Positions 1-8,746 of a stretch of DNA of 64,000 nt are shown here, in pieces. The stretch's first letter is position 1. Each line of letters begins with the position of its first letter. The DNA is taken from assembly GCF_003573915.1 (NCBI RefSeq), contig NZ_AP014608.1, positions 62,001 to 126,000 on the forward strand, in the 5' to 3' direction. Source of the DNA: Blattabacterium cuenoti STAT. Lineage in GTDB: Bacteria > Bacteroidota > Bacteroidia > Flavobacteriales > Blattabacteriaceae. Below the pieces are notes generated by a model. That model made no database searches. It saw only the letters and a list, made by a program, of their open reading frames with translations, and was not told the DNA's origin. The translations under genes were made by a program, and so were the position numbers.

Positions 1-52
1 AATAGAGATTTTATTTTTTTTGATTTATAAAATATTTTAATGATTTTAATTT

Positions 53-2152
53 ATGATTTATCATTATTCATCAAACAGTATAAAAAAAATTTTTTTCTCT
101 TCTAGTTATTCCGATGAAGATATTGAAAATGAAAGTTCTTCCTATTCTTACGGATCTGGCGGAACAGGTTCTGGTTACTATGGAGGGATAAAAAGTAAAA
201 CTCCTGTTTTGGATAATTTTGGAAGAGACTTAAATTCCATAGCTATGGAAGGAAAATTAGATCCCGTTGTAGGAAGAGATAAAGAAGTTGAACGTGTTTC
301 TCAAATATTGAGTAGAAGAAAAAAAAATAACCCTCTTCTTATAGGAGAACCTGGAGTAGGAAAATCTGCTATTGCTGAAGGATTAGCATTACGTATTGTA
401 CAAAAAAAAGTTTCAAGAGTTTTATACAATAAAAGAATAGTTGTTTTAGATTTGGCAAGTTTAGTTGCTGGAACTAAATATAGAGGTCAATTTGAAGAAA
501 GAATAAAAGCCATTATAAACGAATCAGAAAAAAATGAAGGTCTAATTCTTTTCATAGATGAAATTCATACTATGATTGGAGCAGGAGGAACTACTGGATC
601 TTTAGATGCTTCTAATATTTTTAAACCGGCTTTAGCAAGAGGTTATATTCAATGTATTGGAGCAACAACATTAAATGAATATAGACAATATATAGAAAAA
701 GATGGAGCCTTAGAAAGGAGATTCCAAAAAATCATAGTTCAACCTTCTTCTGAAAAAGAAACTATAGAAATTTTAGGAAAAATAAAAGGAAAATATGAAA
801 GTCATCACAATGTTATTTATACAGAAAAAGCAATAAAGGCTTGTGTAAAACTTACTGTTCGATATATTGTAGATCGTTTTTTACCAGATAAAGCGATTGA
901 TGCTTTAGATGAAGCTGGATCTCGTGTTCATATTAAAAACATAAAAGTTCCACAAAAAATAGTTCTTTTAGAAAAAGAAATTGAAAGTATTCGAAAAGAA
1001 AAATCTAGAGTTGTTAAAAGTCAAAAATACGAAGAAGCAGCACGTTTACGTGATACAGAAAAACGCATAGAAAAAGAATTAATAAAAGCCCAAAAAGAGT
1101 GGGAAGAGTCTTCTAAAAAAAATAAAGAAATTGTATCCGAAGAAAATGTTGAAGAAGTGGTATCAATGATGAGTGGTGTTCCAATAAACAAAATTTCTCA
1201 AGCTGAAATGAAAAAATTGAGCAAAATGATAGATGTTTTAAAAGAAAAAATAGTAGGACAGGACGAAGCCATAGAAAAAATAGTAAAAGCAGTTCAAAGA
1301 AATAGAGCTGGATTAAAAGATCCTAATTCTCCTATAGGATCTTTTATTTTTTTAGGACAAACAGGAGTAGGAAAAACTTTTTTAGCAAAAATTTTTTCTA
1401 AAGAATTATTTGATTCAGAAGAATCATTAATTCGTATAGATATGAGTGAATATATGGAAAAATTTTCTGTATCTAGATTAATAGGAGCTCCTCCAGGTTA
1501 TGTAGGTTACGAAGAAGGAGGACAATTAACGGAAATTATACGTCGTAACCCTTATTCTGTAATATTATTAGATGAAATAGAAAAAGCACATCATGAAGTA
1601 TTTAATGTTTTATTACAAATGTTAGATTATGGATGTGTTACAGATAGTATTGGAAGAAAAATAAATTTTAAAAATACTGTAATTATTTTTACTTCAAATA
1701 TAGGTACAAAACAATTAAAAGAATTTGGACAGGGAATAGGATTTCATACTCAAGCAAGAAAATTAAATAATTACATCAAAAATGTACTAGAACAAGCTTT
1801 AAAACGGACTTTTTCTCCTGAATTCTTAAATAGAATAGATGATGTTATTATTTTTAATTCTTTAACAAAAGAAAATATATTAAAAATAACTCATATTGAG
1901 TTGAATAAAATAATTCTTCATCTTTCTAATCTAGGCTATGAATTAGTATTATTTCCTGAAGTAATAGATTTTATTCAAAAAATAGGGTTTGATCAAGAAT
2001 ATGGAGCACGTCCTTTGAAAAGAGGAATAGAAAAATTTATAAAAAATCCTATATCGGAATATATAATAAATGAAAAATTAAAAAAAGGAGATAAAATTTT
2101 ATTAAAAATGAACATAAATAATGACAACGTAGAAATATTTATTCATCAATAA
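53..2152 (+). CDS. clpC: ATP-dependent Clp protease ATPase subunit ClpC, N-domain absent
   Basis: A two-ring AAA+ unfoldase expected to feed substrates to ClpP. Visible in order: a Ser/Gly-rich linker (about residues 15-48), the first AAA module with Walker A GEPGVGKS (98-105) and Walker B LFIDE, a UVR-type coiled region (EEAARLRD, near 325) that marks ClpC rather than ClpB, a second Walker A GQTGVGKT (near 434), an IGF-type ClpP-binding loop (near 562), and the C-terminal small domain. Family members have about 840 residues; this ORF has 699 because the adaptor/substrate-binding N-domain (about 140 residues) is missing. Stops occur in all three frames in the 50 bases upstream (3-5, 28-30, 38-40), so the N-domain cannot be contiguous in frame. 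The start at 53 lies inside the linker. Function of the ATPase core is secure; whether the gene is truncated or split is not. Confidence 0.93.
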   Translation: MIYHYSSNSIKKIFFSSSYSDEDIENESSSYSYGSGGTGSGYYGGIKSKTPVLDNFGRDLNSIAMEGKLDPVVGRDKEVERVSQILSRRKKNNPLLIGEPGVGKSAIAEGLALRIVQKKVSRVLYNKRIVVLDLASLVAGTKYRGQFEERIKAIINESEKNEGLILFIDEIHTMIGAGGTTGSLDASNIFKPALARGYIQCIGATTLNEYRQYIEKDGALERRFQKIIVQPSSEKETIEILGKIKGKYESHHNVIYTEKAIKACVKLTVRYIVDRFLPDKAIDALDEAGSRVHIKNIKVPQKIVLLEKEIESIRKEKSRVVKSQKYEEAARLRDTEKRIEKELIKAQKEWEESSKKNKEIVSEENVEEVVSMMSGVPINKISQAEMKKLSKMIDVLKEKIVGQDEAIEKIVKAVQRNRAGLKDPNSPIGSFIFLGQTGVGKTFLAKIFSKELFDSEESLIRIDMSEYMEKFSVSRLIGAPPGYVGYEEGGQLTEIIRRNPYSVILLDEIEKAHHEVFNVLLQMLDYGCVTDSIGRKINFKNTVIIFTSNIGTKQLKEFGQGIGFHTQARKLNNYIKNVLEQALKRTFSPEFLNRIDDVIIFNSLTKENILKITHIELNKIILHLSNLGYELVLFPEVIDFIQKIGFDQEYGARPLKRGIEKFIKNPISEYIINEKLKKGDKILLKMNINNDNVEIFIHQ

Positions 2153-2153
2153 A

Positions 2154-2785
2154 ATGAATTCTATTTTAAAAAAAAAATTCAAATTATTGAAAAAACATTG
2201 AATTTTTTATATCCCAACCCAATTCCTACTTTATATTATACTAACGAATATACTTTATTGATTTCTATTTTATTAAGTTCTAGAACTCAAGAAAAAAAAG
2301 TAAACGAAATTACAAAAATTTTATTTAAAAAAATAAAAAAACCCACAGATACAGTGTGTCTTTCCATTAAAAATATGGAAAATATTATAAAAAATATAGG
2401 AATTTACAAAAAAAAATCTAAAAATATTTATGATTTATCTGTTATTTTAATTAAAAAATATAATGAACTAATTCCGAAAAACATTTCGGAATTAAAAAGT
2501 TTACCTGGAATAGGACATAAGACGGCATCTGTTTTCTTATCTTATGTATCCAATATTCCCGTATTTCCTGTAGATACCCATATTCATAGAATGATGATTC
2601 GTTGGAAATTAAGTAACGGAAAAAATGTTCAACAAACAGAAAAAGATGCAAAACGTTTTTTCAAAAAAGAAAATTGGAAAAAATTACATCTTCAAATTAT
2701 TTTTTATGCTAAAAAATATTCTCCCTCTAGAAAATGGAATTTAAAAAAAGATCTTATCTATCAAGAATTAATAAAAATTAAATAA
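2154..2785 (+). CDS. nth: Endonuclease III-like DNA glycosylase, likely frameshifted at its 5' end and lacking the Fe-S cluster
   Basis: A base-excision repair glycosylase/AP lyase for oxidised pyrimidines. The long open frame begins with TTG at 2198 (195 codons) and contains the helix-hairpin-helix LPGIGHKTA with the catalytic Lys (108) and the VDTHIHR segment with the catalytic Asp (126). The only nearby ATG (2154) is in another frame: it gives MNSILKKK, then runs through ten A residues (2168-2177); one extra A would join it to the long frame and restore a normal Nth N-terminus. I therefore take 2154 as the ancestral start. The C-terminus (KKYSPSRKWNLKKD...) has none of the four cysteines of the usual [4Fe-4S] loop. 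Ten bases separate it from the convergent DUF3127 gene. Active-site residues are kept; expression level and stability are uncertain. Confidence 0.8.
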
Positions 2786-2795
2786 TATATAATTT

Positions 2796-3149
2796 TTAAA
2801 AAGGTAAATCATCAAAATCATCAGGAGATAAAGGAGAAGATGGAGTAGAAGAAAGTTTATTTGAAGATTTTTCTGTTGAAAAATATTCAATTTTCCATCC
2901 TTGAACAGAATTAAAATATCTAATAATTCCTTCAGGATTCTTCCATTCTCTTCCTCGAAGATTAATAAATATTTTTACTTTATCTTTTAATTTTATATTT
3001 TCTAATAAATCTACTTTATCTTGAATAAATTCAATCAATATATTTTGAGAATATGGTTCTTCAGTAGTAAGAACTATTTCTCTTTTTTGAAATCCGCTAT
3101 CAAATTTTTGAGTATCAAATAATTTTTTGACTATTCCTATGATTTCCAT
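2796..3149 (-). CDS. DUF3127 family protein with SSB-like acidic C-terminal tip
   Basis: A 117-residue protein of the Bacteroidota family DUF3127, predicted to have an OB-fold-like body (residues 1-90). A Ser/Pro-rich linker (SSTPSSPLSP) is followed by the terminal DDFDDLPF. That ending closely resembles the DFDDDIPF tip with which bacterial single-stranded DNA-binding proteins recruit repair and replication partners. It is the last gene of the leftward operon after the two M16 peptidases, SufT-like and SPFH genes, 12 bases behind the SPFH gene. A role in single-stranded DNA metabolism is my inference from fold and tail; no specific function is established for the family that I can cite. Confidence 0.85.
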   Translation of the reverse strand: MEIIGIVKKLFDTQKFDSGFQKREIVLTTEEPYSQNILIEFIQDKVDLLENIKLKDKVKIFINLRGREWKNPEGIIRYFNSVQGWKIEYFSTEKSSNKLSSTPSSPLSPDDFDDLPF

Positions 3150-3161
3150 GGAAATTAAAAT

Positions 3162-4103
3162 TTATTTTTTTTTACTGTTATTCTTTTTTTTAATAGTTTC
3201 TCCAATTTGACTAGAGATATTAAATGAAGTAATCATATTATTTAACATTTCATTAGCTGATCCCGGTGAATTAGGCAATAAAATTAAATTAGTATTTCCA
3301 CTTTCTCCCATAGATTGAAGAGTATCATAATGTTGTGTTACAACAATTAATGCAGAAGCTTCTTGTGAATTAATTCCTACATTATTTAAAACTTCTACAG
3401 AATCTAAAATTCCTCTAGCAATCTCTCTTCGTTGATCAGCCGTACCTTTTCCTTGTAATTTTTTACTTTCAGCTTCTGCTTTTGCTTTAGCTACAATTTT
3501 AATTCTATCAGCTTCTGCTTTATATTCAGCGGCAACTTTTTCTCTTTCAGCTGTATTAATACGATTCATCGCTTGTTTTACTTGTTCATCTGGATCAAGA
3601 TCTGTAACTAACGCTTTAATTATAGAATATCCATAGTTTAACATAGATCCTTGCAATTCTCCTTTAACAGCAAGGGCTATATGATCTTTTCTTTCAAAAA
3701 CATCATCTAAACGCATTTTTGGAACTTCCGCTCTAACAACATCAAATATATAAGAAGTAATTTGAGCATGAGAATTATCTAATTTATAAAATGCATCATA
3801 TACTTTATCTTTAATTACCTTAAATTGAACTGATACTTTTACTTTTACAAAAACATTATCTTTTGTTTTTGTATCTACTAATACATCCAATTGTTGAATT
3901 TTTAATGTAAGTTTTCCCACTATATTATCCATAACAGGAATTTTAAAATTCAAACCAGCATAACGGATACTATGAAATTTCCCCATTCTCTCAAGAATAG
4001 CAGCGGTTTCCTGGTTTATTGTAAAAATAAAACTAGAAAAAATAGATAATATCAAAAGAACTAATATTACATAAAATAATAAACTGAAAATACTCATATT
4101 CAA
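3162..4103 (-). CDS. SPFH/Band 7 family membrane protein (paraslipin/QmcA-like)
   Basis: A 313-residue stomatin/prohibitin-type scaffold. One N-terminal membrane helix (about 5-27) is followed by the SPFH domain, including the ILERMGKFHSI and AGLNFKIP segments typical of paraslipins. Next comes a long Ala/Glu/Lys-rich coiled coil (AEREKVAAEYKAEADRIK region, about 185-225) and a C-terminal tail. Such proteins form large membrane rings that organise proteases or lipid domains; the partner here is unknown. It lies 5 bases after the SufT-like gene and directly ahead of the DUF3127 gene, in one operon. FtsH-binding HflC/HflK paralogues are alternatives, but the gene is single rather than a pair. 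Confidence 0.9.
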   Translation of the reverse strand: MNMSIFSLLFYVILVLLILSIFSSFIFTINQETAAILERMGKFHSIRYAGLNFKIPVMDNIVGKLTLKIQQLDVLVDTKTKDNVFVKVKVSVQFKVIKDKVYDAFYKLDNSHAQITSYIFDVVRAEVPKMRLDDVFERKDHIALAVKGELQGSMLNYGYSIIKALVTDLDPDEQVKQAMNRINTAEREKVAAEYKAEADRIKIVAKAKAEAESKKLQGKGTADQRREIARGILDSVEVLNNVGINSQEASALIVVTQHYDTLQSMGESGNTNLILLPNSPGSANEMLNNMITSFNISSQIGETIKKKNNSKKK

Positions 4104-4108
4104 AAAAT

Positions 4109-4426
4109 TTATAACAATCCTAATTCTAAACGCGCTTCATCACTCATAAATTCCCTACTCCAAGGCGGATCAAATGTTAAAATTACATCTACTTCTTTTA
4201 TTTCTTGTATAGATTGGACTTTTCTTTTAACTTCTAATGGTAAACTATCTGCTACTGGACAATTAGGTGTTGTTAAAGTCATTACTATTTTCACTTTGTC
4301 TTTTTCATAAATCTTAACATCATAAATCAGCCCTAATTCATAAATATCTACTGAAATTTCTGGATCAAAAATACTTTTCAATACAAAAATAATACGATCT
4401 TCTAAAGAAGGACTTTTATTATTCAT
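4109..4426 (-). CDS. sufT: SufT/MIP18-like protein (DUF59) for iron-sulfur cluster assembly
   Basis: A 105-residue single-domain DUF59 protein, the usual full length. The DPE signature (FDPEISVDIYELGLIYDV) lies near residue 17 and the TLTTPNCPVADSLP segment carries the conserved Cys. SufT-like proteins assist maturation of Fe-S proteins. Clients in this window would include the Fe-S domains of ActB, dihydroxyacid dehydratase and MutY. The start overlaps the end of the upstream M16 gene by 8 bases and the SPFH gene follows after 5 bases, so it is translated within a tight operon. A phenylacetate PaaD function is unlikely without paa genes. Confidence 0.85.
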   Translation of the reverse strand: MNNKSPSLEDRIIFVLKSIFDPEISVDIYELGLIYDVKIYEKDKVKIVMTLTTPNCPVADSLPLEVKRKVQSIQEIKEVDVILTFDPPWSREFMSDEARLELGLL

Positions 4427-5888
4427 TTTTTTTATTGATTAAAGATCCAAATCTATCAAAATAACGGATAGGATAACCTAATTTTTTTATATTAGGTAGT
4501 ATATCATGAGCTTTTCCGACAATTATGATTCTCCCATTTTTTTGAAAAAAAAATTTTTGACATGATCGATAAATATCGTCTATTGTTACTAACTCTAGTT
4601 TATTTAAAAAATTCTTATAAAATCCACTTGGGAGATTATTTTTTAATTCACATATAAAAAGATCATTGATTCTATTAGGATCTTCAAAATCAAGAATAAA
4701 TTGGCCACTAATTTCTTTTTTCTTAATATCTAATTCTTCTAAAGAAATTTTATTTTTCGTTATTTCAAAAATTTCTTTTATAATATCCTTAATTGCTTTT
4801 TCTGTTACTTCATTTCTTACTTGAGTATAAACTGAAAAACAACCAATATTTCTATCAGATCTTAAAATAGAATATGCTCCATATGTATAAGCTTTTTTTT
4901 CTCTAAGATTCAAAAATAAACGACTTTGAGGCCCTCCTCCTAAAATTCCATTTGCTAACATAGAAGAAAAATATTCAGGATCATTTTTTTTCAAACAAAT
5001 TGGTCCTCCAAAACAAATAGTAGATTGAGTTAAAGAAGGAATATCTACTATATCTATTTCTATTTTAGATGGAATTACATACTCTTTAATAACCGGATCT
5101 TCTTTATACGATTTTCTTTTCCATTCGGAAAAATAAAGGTTACATAATTTTTCTGCTTCTTTTTGAGATATATCTCCAATAAAAGAAAGATAAGATATAT
5201 TTGGTATATAATATTTATCATATAATTTTTTTAAATCATGAAGAGTTATATTTTTAATTGTATCATGAGTTTCATATTCTCCATAAGGATGATTTTTTCC
5301 AAAATATAAAACATTTCGTACTATTTGTAAAATAGAATTGGGATCTTTTTCTGAAAGACTAATATCTATAATTCTTTGTTTTATGATTTTATTCAACTCT
5401 TTTGAGTTATCAAATTTACTATTCATCAAAATATCACTCATTATAGATATAGATTTATCTAAATATTTTTTCATAGTGAAAATGGATGTTTCAGAAAAAG
5501 AAGTATATAAACTACATCCCATATAATCAATTATATCATCTAATTCTTCTTTTGTATAATTTTTTGTTCCAGAACGAAGCATTTGACCAAAAATTTTTTT
5601 GATTCCAGCTTTGTCTTTTTCCAAAAAAGGTTTATAATTCAATTCTAATCCAATTCTAACTAAAGGAAGTTTATGATTCTCCACAATAAGAACCTTTAAT
5701 CCGTTTTTCATCTGAAAAAAATTAGGATTTTCAATATTTATAGTAGTTTTTCTTTTGAGAGATTTAGGGGGTAAATTTCGATTAAATATATGAGCAAACA
5801 TAATTGTTGTATGAAAAAAAATTATTCCTAAAAAGATTGTTTTGAAAAAAAAATTATTTATTATTTGTATGATCGTTATCCGGAACAT
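4419..5888 (-). CDS. M16 family zinc peptidase-like protein, non-catalytic partner
   Basis: A 489-residue insulinase/pitrilysin-family protein with an N-terminal hydrophobic export signal (about 10-32) and both M16 repeats. The position of the zinc-binding HxxEH motif reads GIKKIFGQML, so the metal ligands are absent. It keeps the C-terminal-lobe GGPQSRLFLNLREKKAYTYG segment typical of the helper subunit. Such proteins pair with a catalytic M16 subunit, as in mitochondrial processing peptidase and other bacterial M16B pairs, and the catalytic partner is the gene immediately upstream. The start used overlaps that gene by 35 bases; an internal Met at residue 30 would remove the signal peptide, so the longer form is preferred. 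Probable periplasmic peptide degradation. Confidence 0.88.
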   Translation of the reverse strand: MFRITIIQIINNFFFKTIFLGIIFFHTTIMFAHIFNRNLPPKSLKRKTTINIENPNFFQMKNGLKVLIVENHKLPLVRIGLELNYKPFLEKDKAGIKKIFGQMLRSGTKNYTKEELDDIIDYMGCSLYTSFSETSIFTMKKYLDKSISIMSDILMNSKFDNSKELNKIIKQRIIDISLSEKDPNSILQIVRNVLYFGKNHPYGEYETHDTIKNITLHDLKKLYDKYYIPNISYLSFIGDISQKEAEKLCNLYFSEWKRKSYKEDPVIKEYVIPSKIEIDIVDIPSLTQSTICFGGPICLKKNDPEYFSSMLANGILGGGPQSRLFLNLREKKAYTYGAYSILRSDRNIGCFSVYTQVRNEVTEKAIKDIIKEIFEITKNKISLEELDIKKKEISGQFILDFEDPNRINDLFICELKNNLPSGFYKNFLNKLELVTIDDIYRSCQKFFFQKNGRIIIVGKAHDILPNIKKLGYPIRYFDRFGSLINKKNE

Positions 5889-7239
5889 TATATAAACGAA
5901 CTCTATTATTTTTATTTAAATATTTATTAGCAACTTTTTTTATGTCTTCTGGAGAAATATTTTTATATTTTTCTATATCCGTATTAATTAAATCAGCATC
6001 ATGGTAATATAATGAATAATAAGATAAATTCGCGGTAATTCCACTCATAGAATAGTTATCTGAAATAAATTTTTTTTCAAAATAGTTTTTTTGTTTTTCC
6101 AATTCATATTTTGTTACACCTTTTTCTTTCAAAAGATCTATTTCATCATCTATTATTTTTGTTAATTCATCTAATGAAACTCCTGGATTGATCAATCCAT
6201 ATATCATAAAAATACCATAATCTTCCATTGTATCTAAAGATGAACCAGCATAAGATGCTGATTGTTTTGTATTTACAATATTTTTCATAATTCTAGAACT
6301 TTCTCCAGAAGAAAATACATGGTCAATCATCTTTAATACATAAGAATCCTTGCTTGTAAGTTTTGGAACTCTATATGATAAAAAAACTCCAGGAACTTTT
6401 GTATTCTTATCTATATAAGTATAAAATATCTCTTTTTTCATTGGCTCTTCTTCTATTTTTTTCATTCTAAAATTCCTTTTTCCTTTAGGAATAGATGAAA
6501 AATATTTTTTAATCAGTTTCCTAGCTTCATCCATATCAAAATCTCCTGAAACAACTAAAATCGCATTATTTGGAACATAATAAGTTTTGTAAAATTCTCT
6601 GTAATCTGCTTCTGTAGCATTATCTAAATCTTGATATAATCCAATAATTGGATATTTGTATGGATGTTTTTTAAATAATAAAGAAGGAATAATTTCAGAA
6701 ATAGCTTTTACATATGGTTGATTTTCTACACGCATTTTTTTTTCTTCTTTAACCACTTCTCTTTGTATATTAATGCTTTCTTCATCCACTTTAGCATGAA
6801 GCATTCTTTCCGATTCTAACCACAAAGCTAATGGAAGACGATCTGATGGTAGAATTTCATAATAACAAGTTTCATCATGGTTTGTATAAGCATTATTTTT
6901 TCCTCCATTAGAAGCAATATACTTGAAATATTCTCCTTTTTTAACATTTTTAGATCCTTCAAACATAAGATGTTCAAAAAAATGAGCAAAACCTGATTTT
7001 CCAGGAATTTCATTTTTGCTTCCTACATGATATAAAACAGAAACAGAAACTAAAGGATTTGTTTTATCTTGATGTAAAATAACATGCAGTCCATTTGATA
7101 GTTTTTCTTCGAAAAACTTAATTTGATACAATTTTTTAGAACGATTAAAATTTTTAGAATTCAAATTATTATTCAGTATCATAGTTATAAACATTAATAA
7201 TAAAAAAAAGTAAATCCTATTATTCATTTCATGAAACAA
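5854..7239 (-). CDS. M16 family zinc metallopeptidase, catalytic subunit
   Basis: A 461-residue M16 peptidase. A hydrophobic N-terminus (residues 8-25) predicts export. The inverted zinc motif HFFEH lies at residues 86-90 (Glu catalytic, both His metal ligands), with the downstream REVVKEEKK stretch supplying the third ligand near residue 165. It is the first gene of the leftward five-gene operon and is translationally overlapped by its inactive partner. The pair probably forms a heterodimeric chamber that degrades peptides in the periplasm. It is divergent from actA, with about 130 bases between them. Family and catalytic status are clear; the substrate is unknown. Confidence 0.92.
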   Translation of the reverse strand: MFHEMNNRIYFFLLLMFITMILNNNLNSKNFNRSKKLYQIKFFEEKLSNGLHVILHQDKTNPLVSVSVLYHVGSKNEIPGKSGFAHFFEHLMFEGSKNVKKGEYFKYIASNGGKNNAYTNHDETCYYEILPSDRLPLALWLESERMLHAKVDEESINIQREVVKEEKKMRVENQPYVKAISEIIPSLLFKKHPYKYPIIGLYQDLDNATEADYREFYKTYYVPNNAILVVSGDFDMDEARKLIKKYFSSIPKGKRNFRMKKIEEEPMKKEIFYTYIDKNTKVPGVFLSYRVPKLTSKDSYVLKMIDHVFSSGESSRIMKNIVNTKQSASYAGSSLDTMEDYGIFMIYGLINPGVSLDELTKIIDDEIDLLKEKGVTKYELEKQKNYFEKKFISDNYSMSGITANLSYYSLYYHDADLINTDIEKYKNISPEDIKKVANKYLNKNNRVRLYNVPDNDHTNNK

Positions 7240-7372
7240 AGTTAAAGATTCAAAAAAGAAATTTACAAATTTTTTTTTCTAAAAATAAGGGATTTTTTCT
7301 TTTACTTCTGATTATTTTTATTATAATAACTGGAAAATATATGAATTCATAATATATATTCATTAAAAAAGT

Positions 7373-8695
7373 ATGAGAAAAATTTTATTTTTTATCTTCA
7401 TTTTTCTTTCTATTTTTTTAGATTTAGAAGGGAGAAAATTAAAAGCTGATAAAGAAAATGTTGAAAATGGAATGGAACTTTTTAAAAAGAATTGCACAGC
7501 ATGTCATTCCATAGATTTAGAAAAAAAAATGATAGGACCTCCTTTAAGTGGAGTAACTGAAAAAAGAACTCGTAAATGGTTACATCAATGGATTAAAAAT
7601 AATAAATCTTTAAGAGAGAGTGGAGATAAAGAAGCGTTAGAAATTTATAAAGAATATGGAAATGTAGAAATGAATCCATTTTTGCATTTATCTGAAAAAG
7701 AAATAGATGATATACTGTCTTTTATAAAAAATCCAATTTTAAAAAAAAAAGAAAATCATGAAATAAATAATAATGAATTTAATAATAATTACGAAAATGA
7801 TAAAGAAGAAAATAAATTTTTAGTCAAATTTATTATTTTTTGTTTTGGAATTTTGTCTTTAATTCTACTTTGGATTTTATATAGAATACAAATTCTAATC
7901 AGGTTAATTAATAAAAAAGAAAAAACGGAAGTTTATACTTTTAAGAAATGGGATTTTATAATAAATATTTTATACAAAAAAATATTAGGAAATGATAAAA
8001 AAAAGTGGTATTTACTTTCTTGTTTTACAGGTCTTTTTATGTTATTTGGAGTATATGAAACTTGGTTTTATTTAATGAAAATAGATGTAAATAGAGGATA
8101 TAAACCTAAACAACCTATTTATTTTTCTCACAAAATCCATTCTGAAATTAATAAAATTGATTGTCAATATTGTCATTCTTCTGCGAAATATAGCAAGGTA
8201 TCTGGAATTCCTTCAGCAAATGTTTGTATGAACTGTCATATAACTATTTATGAATATAATGGAAATTATTTGGAAAAAGGAAAAAGTAGAGATGAATATA
8301 ATCAAGAAATTCAAAAAATATATAAGGCTATTGGATGGGATCCGGAAACAAGAAAATATTCTAAAAAAATACATCCTATTCAATGGATACGAATTCATAA
8401 TATGCCGGATTTTGTCTATTTTGATCATTCTCAACACATCATAACGGGAGAGAAAGAAATTAAAAAATTAAAAAAAGTAAATTTAGTTTGTAGTGCTTGT
8501 CATGGAGAAGTTCAAAAAATGGATACAGTAGAAATGTCTAATGATTTTACTATGGAATGGTGTTTATCTTGTCATAAAAATGTAGGAATAAACAAAGAAA
8601 ATAAATATTATAAAGAATATTTTCCGAATAAAATAAAAAATAAAATCACTATTGATATGACGGGAGGTACAGAATGTGCTAAATGTCATTATTGA
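7373..8695 (+). CDS. actA: Alternative complex III subunit A, multiheme cytochrome c
   Basis: The multiheme cytochrome c subunit of alternative complex III, which oxidises quinol and passes electrons toward cytochrome c or the terminal oxidase. An N-terminal signal sequence (1-20) precedes six CxxCH haem-binding motifs at about residues 41, 264, 285, 373, 397 and 435. The first belongs to a fused N-terminal mono-haem domain and the other five correspond to the classic pentahaem ActA. Between them are two hydrophobic segments (about 148-178 and 208-228) that anchor the protein. It is the first gene of the operon, ahead of actB. With 440 residues it is longer than a bare pentahaem ActA because of the fused domain. 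Confidence 0.93.
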   Translation: MRKILFFIFIFLSIFLDLEGRKLKADKENVENGMELFKKNCTACHSIDLEKKMIGPPLSGVTEKRTRKWLHQWIKNNKSLRESGDKEALEIYKEYGNVEMNPFLHLSEKEIDDILSFIKNPILKKKENHEINNNEFNNNYENDKEENKFLVKFIIFCFGILSLILLWILYRIQILIRLINKKEKTEVYTFKKWDFIINILYKKILGNDKKKWYLLSCFTGLFMLFGVYETWFYLMKIDVNRGYKPKQPIYFSHKIHSEINKIDCQYCHSSAKYSKVSGIPSANVCMNCHITIYEYNGNYLEKGKSRDEYNQEIQKIYKAIGWDPETRKYSKKIHPIQWIRIHNMPDFVYFDHSQHIITGEKEIKKLKKVNLVCSACHGEVQKMDTVEMSNDFTMEWCLSCHKNVGINKENKYYKEYFPNKIKNKITIDMTGGTECAKCHY

Positions 8696-8746
8696 AATAG
8701 AAATGAAAACGAAAGTGATTATTAATAAAATTATTATGAAATAAAT

